DNA from: Bacteroidota bacterium
GTDB taxonomy: Bacteria; Bacteroidota; Bacteroidia; NS11-12g; UBA9320
Assembly: GCA_016124755.1 (NCBI GenBank)
Contig: WGNA01000007.1
Coordinates: 1-64,000, forward strand
Length of the DNA stretch: 64,000 nucleotides
Direction of reading: 5' to 3'
Position 1 is the stretch's first letter; every line of letters starts with the position of its first letter. Positions 52,320 through 61,983 of this stretch are shown piece by piece. Made by a program: the position numbers and the translations under genes. The notes under the pieces were generated by a model that saw only the letters and a list, made by a program, of their open reading frames with translations, searched no databases and was not told where the DNA came from.

Positions 52320-54188
52320 TCAGGGATTCATTATTTCTAAACTTCCCAATTTTTTCTTTTCACTGAGATCGATCACGACCAGATGATAAACGCCTGCCCG
52401 GAACTGCGACATGTTTACGGAGTATTCGTAGGTAGTCGGCTGTAGATTTAAATCATCTGAACGGTAAACCACCGCACCTTTCGAATCAACAAGTGCAAAA
52501 TACACCTTGCGGTCTTTCTCAGGCGTGTAACTGATGGTTGACCACATCGCTGCCGGATTCGGATAGAAATTAATCGCACTTTCCGAAACCAGATTGAGTT
52601 CGGTGTTAGCAATAAGTTCACCAATCCACACGCTGTTTCGGTTGGGTGATTTTCCATACGAACCACTCATCCACACGTGATTCGGGTCGCTGTATTTCTG
52701 CTGAATTCCGGTATAATCTCCCCATCGCTCATTCGAGTCGTTTGCAAGCCGGTTGATCGAAACCTCGCCGGCACGAATCATCACCACTTTGGAATAAATG
52801 CTTTCATGACCTTTAATTTTATTGTGAAAAACACCTGAGGTTCCGGGGAAATCAAGTTCCGAAACATGGGAAAACGTTATCACACTTGCATAAACATCCT
52901 CTTCACTTCCGGCATGGCTGATCGACGGATAGGCATACTCGAATGTGTCTGAAGTGATATAATTATTCTCTACTGTAAATGTGTTGAGATCGATTATTCC
53001 GTGAAAAATTCCGGAAACACCTGTACCGGGAATAATCGTGGTTTGCACATACTGAATGTGATCCTTCCCGGCAAAACCCGACAGCACCCTCGTGTCGTTG
53101 GTTTGCAAAACGTTGGTCGGATCGGGTTGAAGCGCACTCGGCGGAACACCGTATTTCTGTGAAGTTTTCAGAACCTTTAATGAATATTTTGCCGTTCCGC
53201 TCTGTTGGTCATTGTCGATGTGATGCAAAAACAATGTATCGTTACTCGCATCACCGGGCCGCACCGACAGAAAATACATGCCTTTTCGTCCCCTTGAAAT
53301 AAAGTCGTCGGGTACTACGCATATACTCCAGATCGGTTTGTTGTTGTAGGTGAGATCGTGAAATAAATCCTGATAAATGGTATCGAGGCCGTTGTAACCG
53401 GATGCCTTATTTACCTGCCAGATTACCGATTGGGTAAATCCCTCCTGCCAGCTTTCATTATCGCGCAAAATATTAACTGTTACATACAAATCTTCTTTGC
53501 TGATACCGATGATCGGGTAATCAGACCACTTGGTTCCACCGAACGGATTGCCGTTTACCGCATAGAAATTCCAGACATCCAACGGGTCGGCTGTGGCGGT
53601 AAAGCCGATAATAATGCGGGTATCGGCGCTGGTACTTCCCTGAAGAAAAACCAGGATAAAGCGATCCTGCAAAGGGTCGTACACCACCTTCGGATCGTAA
53701 GTTCTGTTGAGATTTGGCAGTTGTCCGCTTACGATATTGGCTAATGTTCTGTAAGCTGCCCGATTTCCATCTGAACTAAAAATACTCACAGACGAATTGA
53801 TCACACTAATGATGGTTCCGTTGTTGGAAATGGCCATGTTGTTATCGTTCGGAATTTCGGAACTTCCGGATGGCAGACCATCGAAATCTTTTCCGTTTGC
53901 AGGCAATACATCTTCCGGCTCTTGCTGATATTTATTTAAGGTTTGAGTAAATCTTCGTTTTCGGTTACGGTCGAGTTCTTCTTTAATCTTTTCCGCATCC
54001 GACCAGGGTTCCGGTGCTTCGTTCTCAACTTCCACCAGCGTTGCCATGGTCTCGGGAATATCTGTAAACCGGATAGTGCGGAATTTGGCAACCGCAATAT
54101 TTCGCTGAATTTTATAGGAGAAATTCTGTGCAGACACAGAACAGAAACCCATTAGCAAAACAGAGAGAAAAAGTCGTGCTTTCAACAT
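52320..54188 (-). CDS. T9SS type A cargo protein
   Basis: A 622-residue secreted protein. A signal peptide (ending SVSAQ) leads to a linker, then a beta-rich central domain (DPKVVYDPLQDRFILVFLQG, KWSDYPIIGISKEDLYVTV, NERWGDYTGIQQKYSDP) that resembles propeller-like domains but matches no enzyme I recognise. The C-terminal 80 residues (AINFYPNPAAMWSTISY ... FRAGVYHLVVID) are a type A sorting domain, which targets the protein to the T9SS for release or anchoring. It is convergent with the barrel protein gene, with a 1-bp gap. Confidence 0.88.
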   Translation of the reverse strand: MLKARLFLSVLLMGFCSVSAQNFSYKIQRNIAVAKFRTIRFTDIPETMATLVEVENEAPEPWSDAEKIKEELDRNRKRRFTQTLNKYQQEPEDVLPANGKDFDGLPSGSSEIPNDNNMAISNNGTIISVINSSVSIFSSDGNRAAYRTLANIVSGQLPNLNRTYDPKVVYDPLQDRFILVFLQGSTSADTRIIIGFTATADPLDVWNFYAVNGNPFGGTKWSDYPIIGISKEDLYVTVNILRDNESWQEGFTQSVIWQVNKASGYNGLDTIYQDLFHDLTYNNKPIWSICVVPDDFISRGRKGMYFLSVRPGDASNDTLFLHHIDNDQQSGTAKYSLKVLKTSQKYGVPPSALQPDPTNVLQTNDTRVLSGFAGKDHIQYVQTTIIPGTGVSGIFHGIIDLNTFTVENNYITSDTFEYAYPSISHAGSEEDVYASVITFSHVSELDFPGTSGVFHNKIKGHESIYSKVVMIRAGEVSINRLANDSNERWGDYTGIQQKYSDPNHVWMSGSYGKSPNRNSVWIGELIANTELNLVSESAINFYPNPAAMWSTISYTPEKDRKVYFALVDSKGAVVYRSDDLNLQPTTYEYSVNMSQFRAGVYHLVVIDLSEKKKLGSLEIMNP

Positions 54189-54298
54189 GATTCAAAATTA
54201 ACCGCAGACTTTAGAAATATACTATCCGTAGCATGTTAGGAATAGATTTCCATTTAATTACATTTTGATTTCCTGAGAATTCGTTTGACTCATCCTCT

Positions 54299-54306
54299 TA
54301 CTTTTG
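54299..54306 (+). promoter_or_regulatory. -7 promoter element TACTTTTG near a start codon
   Basis: A perfect TAnnTTTG match ending 5 bases before the ATG at 54312, in the same CTTAnTTTTGC context as at 38.1 and 43.7 kb. The mRNA would be nearly leaderless. No TTG lies at a standard -33 distance. Confidence 0.45.
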
Positions 54307-54311
54307 CCGAA

Positions 54312-55907
54312 ATGAACGGGGCATACTCCAAAGCACTTAAATGGTTTCTGATTGCGGGTTTTGCTCTTTCCATGTTCTATCGGCTGGGTTACATGCCGCT
54401 GAGTGCCGACGAGCCTATCCGGGCACTGATCGCATTAGACATGGAAGTGAACGGACACTACCTTGCACCCGAAGACAATGGCGACCCGTATCTCAACAAA
54501 CCACCGCTTTACAACTGGCTTCTGGTTTTATTATTTAAGATCACCGGTTCACACTCCGAATGGATGATCCGTCTTCCATCAATTCTTTCACTCTTCATTT
54601 TCATGTATGTTGTTTACCGGGTGGTAAAACGGGTTTTCGAAAATGAGGATTTAGCATTTATCTCTGCGATGGCATTAGGTACTTCCGGAAACATCCTGAT
54701 TTATTCTTCCTATCTCGGGCACATCGACATTACCTATTCGCTGATCACATTTGTGCAGATGATCGCTATTCTCAAATTTTCAAAACACGACGAAGACTGG
54801 AAAGGTTGGGTGATTTCGTACTTTCTGGCTCTCGCCGGTTTTATGATGAAAGGTTTGCCGAGCATCGTTTTTCAGGGAATCACACTTTTTACGGTTTATC
54901 TCTACCGAAAGAAATTCCGAAAACTGTTTCACTGGCAACACTGGCTTTCTATGTTAATGTTCATCGTACCGGTGGGAATATATCTTTACCTGTTTAAAGA
55001 TCAGGGAGATGCGGTGGATTTGATCCGGAAACTCGTTTTGGAATCTACGAGCAGAACCGTCACCGATAAATCTTTTCTCGAAAGCATCTCACATTTATTT
55101 GCCTTTCCCTTTCTATTTTTAATCGACGTAATGCCGTGGGGGTTGCTCGTTGTTCTGTTGTTTATACCAAGCGTTCGAAAGAAACTTTTTGCCTCTGATA
55201 AAGCCCGGCAATGGATGCTCATTTTTGCCGCAAACATTGTTGTTTACTGGCTTTCTCCGGATTATCGCGCCCGGTATGTTTTTATGCTGATTCCATTTTT
55301 CATAGTTCCGTTGCTATGGGCCGGTTGGGAAATTATTTCAACTCCAAAAATTCGCCCGTCACTCTGGGTTGCTGCCATCGGTCTTACATCCTTAACGGTT
55401 CTTATCTCCATCAGCAAACATTACGAAGACAGCGGAGGCTGGATTCCCGGTTTTTTAATCGTTCTGTTTTTTACAGCTTTGGTGAGTGCTCTTTTTTACT
55501 ACCACAAATTACCTCCGATGCCGGCGATGCTGGTTTTGGTTTTAATTCTGATTCGCATCACCTATTCTCAATACTCCCTTCCTATGCGGGTTCACACCGG
55601 AGTTTACGAGAAGGAAAAGAATGAAGCCCTGCGTTTTGCCGCGATCTGTAAAGACGAACCGACATTTATGTACCACAGCAATGTTTCGCAAACCATGAAC
55701 TGGTATTTTAGTTCAGCGAGAATGAAAATGCTGACCACTAAAAGATCCGGTTTTGTAATGGATGCGTACTACTTTGTTCCATCTGATGTATTGACCGACC
55801 GTGAGAATGTGGTGGTCTTTGATACTTTTGTGCGTCGTTATGGCAGCAAACCTTTTGAACTGGTAAAGTTTAAAAATTACTTCCCACCAATGCCGAAAGA
55901 GAAATGA
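54312..55907 (+). CDS. GT-C lipid-linked sugar transferase (ArnT/PMT-like, GT39-type)
   Basis: A 531-residue membrane protein with about twelve helices. The first periplasmic loop has MPLSADEPIRALIALDME, with the acidic pair expected at the active site, and NKPPLYNWLLVLLFK. Such enzymes move a sugar from undecaprenyl phosphate to lipid A or another acceptor at the periplasmic face. The ATG at 54312 was preferred to an upstream TTG at 54285. It overlaps a DPM-type GT2 gene by ATGA, which would supply the lipid-linked sugar. Confidence 0.85.
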   Translation: MNGAYSKALKWFLIAGFALSMFYRLGYMPLSADEPIRALIALDMEVNGHYLAPEDNGDPYLNKPPLYNWLLVLLFKITGSHSEWMIRLPSILSLFIFMYVVYRVVKRVFENEDLAFISAMALGTSGNILIYSSYLGHIDITYSLITFVQMIAILKFSKHDEDWKGWVISYFLALAGFMMKGLPSIVFQGITLFTVYLYRKKFRKLFHWQHWLSMLMFIVPVGIYLYLFKDQGDAVDLIRKLVLESTSRTVTDKSFLESISHLFAFPFLFLIDVMPWGLLVVLLFIPSVRKKLFASDKARQWMLIFAANIVVYWLSPDYRARYVFMLIPFFIVPLLWAGWEIISTPKIRPSLWVAAIGLTSLTVLISISKHYEDSGGWIPGFLIVLFFTALVSALFYYHKLPPMPAMLVLVLILIRITYSQYSLPMRVHTGVYEKEKNEALRFAAICKDEPTFMYHSNVSQTMNWYFSSARMKMLTTKRSGFVMDAYYFVPSDVLTDRENVVVFDTFVRRYGSKPFELVKFKNYFPPMPKEK

Positions 55908-56845
55908 TTAAAGTTTCTGTTGTAATCGCTATCCTGAATGAAGAGGATAACATCGAGCCATTACTGAGTTCGATTCGAAGTGCGCTTGCAAAGATCTCTT
56001 ATGAAATTATTTTGGTTGACGACGGTTCCACAGATACCACGCTTGAGGTTATTGATAAGTTCGGAGGACCGGATGTAAAAGTGATCGAGTTCATGAAGAA
56101 TTTTGGTCAGTCAACCGCCATGCAGGCCGGTATTGACGCGGCGCAGGGTGAATACGTCGTAACCATGGATGGCGATCTTCAAAATGATCCGACGGATATT
56201 CCGATGTTGTTGGATCTCATAGAAAATGGGAAATGGGACCTGGTTGCAGGAGAACGAAGAAACCGGAAAGACGGACTTTTCATTCGCAAGATCCCGAGTA
56301 AAATTGCGAACTATCTCATCCGTAACATGACAGGTGTACGCATTAAGGATTACGGTTGTACACTTAAAATTTTTAAAAACGAGATCGCCAAAAACCTGAA
56401 TCTTTACGGAGAACTCCATCGGTTTATTCCGGTACTGGCAGCTTTACAGGGTGCGCGAATTCATCAGGTTGAGGTAAAGCATCACCCGAGAATACACGGG
56501 ACTTCCAAATACAATCTCAACCGCACTTTTAAAGTAATCAGCGATTTAATGCTGATGGCCTTTTTTAGAAAATACCTGCAAAAGCCAATGCACCTTTTTG
56601 GTACAATGGGATCCATAATTTTTCTGATTGGCGGTGTGATCAATCTGTATTTTTTGATTTTAAAAATAATGGGTAACGACATCTGGGGAAAGCCAATGCT
56701 TCTTCTCGGCATATTAATGTTGCTCGCGGGAATTCAACTCATCACGATTGGAATTGTGCTGGAATTACAGATGAGGACTTATTACGAATCACAGAACAAA
56801 AAGACCTATACCATCCGTAAAATCCACAGCTTTGAAACGAAGTAG
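55904..56845 (+). CDS. GT2 polyprenyl-phosphate glycosyltransferase (ArnC/DPM-like)
   Basis: A 313-residue enzyme that transfers a sugar from a nucleotide donor to a polyprenyl phosphate. The GT-A domain covers about 1-225: SVVIAILNEEDNIEPLL at the start, DDGSTDTT, the DXD-like MDGDLQNDP and VAGERRNRKDG. Two C-terminal membrane helices (about 240-260 and 270-290) match ArnC/GtrB proteins. It lies between the ArnT-like gene (4-bp overlap) and an LPG-synthase-like gene (14-bp overlap), a probable lipid-modification operon. Confidence 0.92.
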   Translation: MIKVSVVIAILNEEDNIEPLLSSIRSALAKISYEIILVDDGSTDTTLEVIDKFGGPDVKVIEFMKNFGQSTAMQAGIDAAQGEYVVTMDGDLQNDPTDIPMLLDLIENGKWDLVAGERRNRKDGLFIRKIPSKIANYLIRNMTGVRIKDYGCTLKIFKNEIAKNLNLYGELHRFIPVLAALQGARIHQVEVKHHPRIHGTSKYNLNRTFKVISDLMLMAFFRKYLQKPMHLFGTMGSIIFLIGGVINLYFLILKIMGNDIWGKPMLLLGILMLLAGIQLITIGIVLELQMRTYYESQNKKTYTIRKIHSFETK

Positions 56846-57734
56846 AAAAAGAAGGAAAGAAAAGCTCATTGAGTTTTCCATTCCTGCCGATAAAAACAAA
56901 TGGCTCATTGTTTTAAAAATTGTCCTGAGTGCGATTGCACTGTTCTTTGCTATAAAGCTGGTTGGTAAATTCAGCATTCTCAATGTTCTGAAAGAAACCG
57001 ACATCGTGTTGCTGCTACTTTCTGTGGTGCTGTATATGTTGTCGCAGTTTCTTTCTTCCGAACGACTCCGGCTTTTTATGCGACGCTTCCGGGCAGGTCA
57101 TCATGTTACAAGCTTGTGGAATTTTAAGCTCTATGTGATCGGCATGTCGTACAATCTTTTTATACCAGGAGGTATTGGCGGCGATGCTTATAAAGTGGTT
57201 TTGTACGATTCAAAATTAAAAACCGGTAAACGAAAAATTATTGCCGGACTCATTTTAGACCGGGTGGTTGGATTAATCGGAATTCTGATCGGAATTGCGG
57301 CACTCGGGTTTTTCGCACCGGAATTTCATCGATATGGCGGAACCTTTTGGTTTCTCCCGGTTTTGCTCATAATCTTTCTCGCAAACCGATTAATCAGACG
57401 GGAATATCCGCGCTTTGCACCCGTATTTTTTTCTGCTCTAATGATGTCGCTGCTGGTTCAGCTTCTTCAGGTGCTGGCCTTTCTTGCCTTATTGTGGACG
57501 ACCGGACTCACCGATCACAACATGATGATGTCTGCCGTATTTCTGGTTTCTTCTGTTGCGATTATTGTCCCGGTTTTTCTGGGTGGAGTCGGTGCACGAG
57601 AAGTTCTGTTCGCCGGCCTAGCACCGCTGTTGCATTACGAAGGGCCGGATGCCGTTACCGCAGCGATTCTGTTCAGCGTAGTCGTAGTGCTCACATCACT
57701 CCCCGGATTGGTTGTTCAATGGATCGAAAAATAA
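56832..57734 (+). CDS. LPG-synthase-type (UPF0104) flippase-like membrane protein
   Basis: A 300-residue protein with about eight helices of the lysylphosphatidylglycerol synthase transmembrane family. Signatures are NLFIPGGIGGDAYKVVLY near residue 105 and VFLGGVGAREVLFAG near 255. Members are thought to act as lipid or polyprenol-phosphate transporters. The aminoacyl-transferase domain of MprF is absent. Translation starts at TTG within the end of the GT2 gene. The last 112 bases are duplicated downstream (copy 2 ends at 57896). Confidence 0.85.
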   Translation: MKRSRKRRKEKLIEFSIPADKNKWLIVLKIVLSAIALFFAIKLVGKFSILNVLKETDIVLLLLSVVLYMLSQFLSSERLRLFMRRFRAGHHVTSLWNFKLYVIGMSYNLFIPGGIGGDAYKVVLYDSKLKTGKRKIIAGLILDRVVGLIGILIGIAALGFFAPEFHRYGGTFWFLPVLLIIFLANRLIRREYPRFAPVFFSALMMSLLVQLLQVLAFLALLWTTGLTDHNMMMSAVFLVSSVAIIVPVFLGGVGAREVLFAGLAPLLHYEGPDAVTAAILFSVVVVLTSLPGLVVQWIEK

Positions 57735-57944
57735 TTATCTGAGAATTGTCTGAACCCGATCGGGTCCCTCAAAGATTACTTTGCACCGCTGTTGCAGTAC
57801 GAAGGGCCGGATGCCGTTACCGCGGCGATTCTGTTCAGCGCTGTTGTTGTGCTGACATCACTCCCCGGACTGATAGTTCAGTGGATCGAAAAATAATTAT
57901 CTGAGAATTGTCTGAACCCGATCGGGTCCTACGGAGATTACTTT
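57621..57944. repeat. 162-bp tandem duplication across a convergent gene junction
   Basis: Copy 1 (57621-57782) and copy 2 (57783-57944) are 162 bp each with about 15 differences. Each holds the 3' end of the LPG-synthase-like gene with its stop, then the 3' end of purA with its stop. Copy 1 belongs to the intact membrane-protein gene and copy 2 to the intact purA. The extra ends are remnants. Most differences in the membrane-protein part are silent or conservative (V/A, V/I). Confidence 0.92.
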
Positions 57945-59177
57945 GATCGGTGTTTTGAGTTGGTCTTCCAGCCAAAGAATATAATTCGTAAAATTCTCCG
58001 GAAGTAGATCTGCCTCCCGCACCGGACACAAATCTTCAGACCATCCTGCGCGATCTTCGTAAATAGGATCGAGATCAGTTCCCACGTAATTATATGGTAC
58101 CTGATCCGAAATTTTTCCATCGATTTTATAGGCAGTGGCTACGCGGACTTTATCGATTCCACTGAGTACATCAGACTTCATCATAATTAATTCATCCACG
58201 CCACTGAGCATCACAGCGTATTTGAGTGCAACGAGATCGAGCCAGCCACATCTGCGTGGTCGCCCGGTAGTTGCACCGAATTCGTGACCGGTAATACGTA
58301 ACTTCTCTCCCATTTCGTCGTGCAGTTCGGTTGGAAACGGTCCACCGCCAACACGTGTGCAATACGCTTTAAAAATCCCCATCACTTTGCGGATGTGTTT
58401 GGGTGCGAGTCCAAGTCCTACCGTAACACCACCGCTGATAGTATTAGAAGATGTAACATAAGGATACGATCCGAAATCAACATCGAGCATAGATCCCTGT
58501 GCTCCTTCTGCTAATATTTTTTTACCGGAATCAAGAAGTTCATGTATGAAATATTCGCTCTCTACGAACCGATACGTTTTTAGTCTTTCCACCGCTTCAT
58601 AAAATTCCTGTTCCAATGCGGCAAGACTGCTGAAATCAAAACCAAACTGGTTGAGTTGTTCGCAGTGGCGTTCGGTTACCGCGGCAACCATTTCTTTAAA
58701 ATCTGCCCGAAACATATCACCCGTTCTTATTCCCGATCTGCCGTATTTATCGCGATAAGTCGGACCAATACCGCGAAGAGTTGAGCCAATTTTTTCATCG
58801 CCCTTCATTTGTTCGGAAGCAGCGTCGAGGAGCTTATGAGTTGGCAGTATAAGATTCGCTTTTCGGGAAATATAAAGTGCGCCTTTCACATCTGCACCTG
58901 CAGCGGCGGTGCGGTCGATTTCCTCCATCAAACGAACGGGATCGATCACCACTCCGTTTCCGATCAGATTAATGCAGTCTTTGTGAAAGATGCCGCTCGG
59001 TATAGTATTGAGAACGTGTTTTACTCCGTTCATTTCTAAGCTGTGTCCGGCGTTCGGTCCGCCTTGAAACCGCGCAACAACATCGTAAGATGGCGTAAGA
59101 AAATCGGCAATTTTACCTTTCCCTTCATCGCCCCATTGCAATCCCAGGACAACATCAACATATCCTCTTTCTGACAT
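57897..59177 (-). CDS. purA: adenylosuccinate synthetase
   Basis: Makes adenylosuccinate from IMP, aspartate and GTP on the way to AMP. A 426-residue protein: VVLGLQWGDEGKGKIADFL at the N terminus with the catalytic Asp and P-loop-like GDEGKGK, GGPNAGHSL with the catalytic His, GTPTRK-like segment STLRGIGPTYRDK and the C-terminal VISVGPDRVQTILR. Length and motifs are standard. A degenerate copy of its 3' end lies just beyond its stop codon, in the tandem duplication. Confidence 0.97.
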   Translation of the reverse strand: MSERGYVDVVLGLQWGDEGKGKIADFLTPSYDVVARFQGGPNAGHSLEMNGVKHVLNTIPSGIFHKDCINLIGNGVVIDPVRLMEEIDRTAAAGADVKGALYISRKANLILPTHKLLDAASEQMKGDEKIGSTLRGIGPTYRDKYGRSGIRTGDMFRADFKEMVAAVTERHCEQLNQFGFDFSSLAALEQEFYEAVERLKTYRFVESEYFIHELLDSGKKILAEGAQGSMLDVDFGSYPYVTSSNTISGGVTVGLGLAPKHIRKVMGIFKAYCTRVGGGPFPTELHDEMGEKLRITGHEFGATTGRPRRCGWLDLVALKYAVMLSGVDELIMMKSDVLSGIDKVRVATAYKIDGKISDQVPYNYVGTDLDPIYEDRAGWSEDLCPVREADLLPENFTNYILWLEDQLKTPIKVISVGPDRVQTILR

Positions 59178-59203
59178 GATTTCGATTTACTGTTAAAGAT
59201 TAA

Positions 59204-59695
59204 TCACTCAAACGATACCTGATTATCGCAATTCAGGCACAACCCGTTGGCATCCAGTTTTGGTTTGCCAAATAAATTCAGCGAGTGTTGGGTAACTTCA
59301 AAATTTAGCAACTCTCCCATCATCGATGAAGTGAGTTGAATTCGCGGATCACAAAACTCCAGCACCTTTCCGCATACATTACAAATCATATGATCGTGCT
59401 GACGATAACCATACGCCTGTTCAAATTGCGCCATGTTCTGCCCGAACTGATGTTTCACCACCAATCCGCATTCGAGTAATAAATCAAGTGTGTTGTAAAC
59501 AGTTGCACGGCTAACCTGATAGTTCCGGTTTTTCATCTGAATGTAGAGAGTGTCTACATCAAAATGGTGCTTCTTACTGTAGATTTCATCGAGTATGGCG
59601 TAGCGCTCAGGTGTTTTCCTTTGACCTTTTTTTTCGAGATATTCCGTAAAAATTCCTTTTACCGATTCCCGTATGTCTTGTGGATTCTCGCTCAT
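59204..59695 (-). CDS. Fur-family transcriptional regulator
   Basis: A 163-residue metal- or peroxide-responsive repressor. The N-terminal winged helix (about 20-85; KTPERYAILDEIYSKKHHFDVDTLY, SRATVYNTLDLLLECGLV) is followed by a dimerisation domain with His-rich YRQHDHMICN and two CxxC pairs (CNVC and CLNC) that bind structural zinc. These suit a Fur/PerR-type protein; which metal it senses is not clear. The ATG at 59695 was preferred to a TTG at 59710. The gene lies between relA/spoT and purA on the same strand. Confidence 0.92.
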   Translation of the reverse strand: MSENPQDIRESVKGIFTEYLEKKGQRKTPERYAILDEIYSKKHHFDVDTLYIQMKNRNYQVSRATVYNTLDLLLECGLVVKHQFGQNMAQFEQAYGYRQHDHMICNVCGKVLEFCDPRIQLTSSMMGELLNFEVTQHSLNLFGKPKLDANGLCLNCDNQVSFE

Positions 59696-59775
59696 CTCAT
59701 TAAAATTCAAAATTAGGAATTAACCATCCAACACAGCATTTGCCGAACACAATTTCATCCACCCGAAAACCACAA

Positions 59776-61971
59776 TCAACTAATATCGGTTCGGATCACC
59801 TGAATATACGGATCGATGCTTTTAATGTGCGTGATGAGTTTTTCGAGATGTTCGCGACCTTCCACGTCGAGAACGAGATTGCCAACAAAGGTTCCTTCAT
59901 TCGAATTAAATGAAATAGCCTTCATATTAATTTTCAGTTCTTTCGAAATAATATCCGTAATGCGACTCACCAAACCCACACTGTCGATACCGGTAATTTC
60001 GAGCCCGGCCGAGAAGCTATAATCCGCAATTTGTTGCCCGGCCCACCGCGCTTTAATTATCCGGTAGCCATAGTTCGACATCAGACGAATTGCATTCTTA
60101 CAATTGGTACGGTGAATTTTCACTCCTTCACCAACCGTTACAAAACCAACCACATCATCACCCGGAATCGGAGAACAGCACTTGGCAAAAGAATACACCA
60201 GATTTGCGTCTTCGTTATCACCGATTATCAGTTCGGACTTCTTTTTCTCTTCAACCGGCTGAACAGGTCGTTCGCCTTTTCGGATGGTTTTCTCCTTGTG
60301 ATTTTGAACAATAAACTTAAAAGAAACATCCGTTTTCGGAAGCTTACCATCCGCCGCCATTACAAACAGATCTGCTTCACTCTGAATTCCGAAATGCAAA
60401 CAGATTATTCTCAGATTTTCGGTGTTCATCGGAATTTTCTGATTCCGGAATTTACGGGCGAGAATTTCCTTTCCTTCTTTCGACTTTAATCGTTTTTCTT
60501 CTTTTAAAACCTGATTGATTTTGGTTTTGGCTTTTCCGGTAACCACATACTCAAGCCAACCTTTATTGGGCTTCTGTTTGGCGGATGTGATCACTTCAAC
60601 CTGATCTCCGTTTTTTAGTTGATGACTCAACGGAACCAACCTGCCATTGACCTTGGCGCCGAGACATCTCGAACCTACTTCCGTATGAATTTCAAAAGCA
60701 AAGTCGAGTGCGGTTGCGTTGGACGGAAGTTTTTTAACATCGCCTTTCGGTGTAAAGACGAAAATCTCTTCACTAAACAGGTTCAGTTTAAAATCGTCGA
60801 GAAAGTCGATGGCATTTTCCTGTGGATTTTCCAGAATTTCCCGAACACGGCTCAACCAGTTATCGAGTCCGTTCTCAGATTGATTTCCCTCTTTGTAACG
60901 CCAGTGTGCCGCATATCCCATTTCGGCAATTTCGTCCATCCGTTTGCTTCGTATCTGAACCTCCACCCATTTCCCTCTGGGCCCCATAACCGTTGTATGG
61001 AGTGATTCGTAACCATTGCCTTTGGGGTTTGATATCCAGTCGCGAAGTCGGTCTGGATTCGGACGATAATAACTCGTGACCACCGAATACACGTTCCAGC
61101 AATCAATTTTTTCGCGGGCAGCCGGTGAGTCCGTGATTATACGGATCGCAAATAAATCATACACCTGTTCAAACTCAACTCCCTGCTTCCGCATCTTCTG
61201 TAAAATCGAAAAGATAGATTTCACCCGCCCCTTTATTTCGAACTGAAATTCGAACTTCATGAGCTCCTCCCGAATAGGCTTTATAAATGTGCGGATGTAT
61301 CGATCGCGCATTTCTTTGCTTTCGCGGAGTTTTCTCTTAATGAACTTATACATGTCGGGCTCGGTGTATTTGAGTGACAAATCTTCCAGTTCCGTTTTTA
61401 TGGAATAAAGTCCGAGCCGGTGCGCTAATGGTGCATACAGATAAAGGGTTTCACTCGCTATTTTCAGCTGTCCTTTCGGAGACATAAACTCCAGTGTGCG
61501 CATGTTGTGTAAGCGGTCACAGAGTTTAATCAGAATTACGCGAACATCATCAGAAAGAGTGAGAAGCATGTGCCGGAAATTCTCCGCCTGAGGGGAATTC
61601 GACTGACTGTGCATTCCCGAAATTTTGGTAAGACCATCAATAATGTTCGCCACCTTCGGACCGAATTCCTTTTGAATTGTTTCAAGAGAAATTTCGGTGT
61701 CTTCCACTACATCGTGTAACAAGGCGCAAACAATGGAAGTGGTTCCCAAACCAATTTCTTCCGCTGCGATCCGGGCCACGGCAATCGGGTGATAGATGTA
61801 TGGTTCTCCTGATTTTCTTCGCATATCCCGATGCGCTTCCAACGACATCTCAAATGCTTTCCGGATGATTTTCACATCTCCTTCTTCCCGTGTTTTCAGG
61901 GAAACTCTGAGTAATTGCCGATAGCGATTCAGTATTTCTTTCTTCTCCGATTCCAGCGCTAATTCATCCAT
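59776..61971 (-). CDS. bifunctional (p)ppGpp synthetase/hydrolase
   Basis: A 731-residue RelA/SpoT homologue controlling the stringent response. HD hydrolase domain (about 45-200) with intact ALLHDVVEDTEISLE and RLHNMRTL; synthetase domain (about 230-360) with KGRVKSIFSILQKM, YDLFAIRII and NGYESLHTTVMG; TGS domain (about 395-460; FVFTPKGDVKKLP) and C-terminal ACT domain (about 655-731). Both active sites look complete, so it is probably Rel-type and bifunctional. The start is an ATG with a -7 element 4 bases upstream. Confidence 0.96.
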   Translation of the reverse strand: MDELALESEKKEILNRYRQLLRVSLKTREEGDVKIIRKAFEMSLEAHRDMRRKSGEPYIYHPIAVARIAAEEIGLGTTSIVCALLHDVVEDTEISLETIQKEFGPKVANIIDGLTKISGMHSQSNSPQAENFRHMLLTLSDDVRVILIKLCDRLHNMRTLEFMSPKGQLKIASETLYLYAPLAHRLGLYSIKTELEDLSLKYTEPDMYKFIKRKLRESKEMRDRYIRTFIKPIREELMKFEFQFEIKGRVKSIFSILQKMRKQGVEFEQVYDLFAIRIITDSPAAREKIDCWNVYSVVTSYYRPNPDRLRDWISNPKGNGYESLHTTVMGPRGKWVEVQIRSKRMDEIAEMGYAAHWRYKEGNQSENGLDNWLSRVREILENPQENAIDFLDDFKLNLFSEEIFVFTPKGDVKKLPSNATALDFAFEIHTEVGSRCLGAKVNGRLVPLSHQLKNGDQVEVITSAKQKPNKGWLEYVVTGKAKTKINQVLKEEKRLKSKEGKEILARKFRNQKIPMNTENLRIICLHFGIQSEADLFVMAADGKLPKTDVSFKFIVQNHKEKTIRKGERPVQPVEEKKKSELIIGDNEDANLVYSFAKCCSPIPGDDVVGFVTVGEGVKIHRTNCKNAIRLMSNYGYRIIKARWAGQQIADYSFSAGLEITGIDSVGLVSRITDIISKELKINMKAISFNSNEGTFVGNLVLDVEGREHLEKLITHIKSIDPYIQVIRTDIS

Positions 61972-61975
61972 ACTT

Positions 61976-61983
61976 CAAAAATA
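61976..61983 (-). promoter_or_regulatory. -7 promoter element TATTTTTG just before relA/spoT
   Basis: On the minus strand, a perfect TAnnTTTG match ends 4 bases before the ATG at 61971, which implies a leaderless or nearly leaderless mRNA. A 6-bp hairpin TTCTCA/TGAGAA at 61995-62012 lies near the -33 position. No TTG was found at standard spacing. Confidence 0.45.

Noticed and set aside
57783-57896. Second gene or pseudogene of the LPG-synthase-like protein
   Set aside because: Only the last 37 codons are present, as part of the 162-bp duplication; it is treated as a repeat, not a gene.
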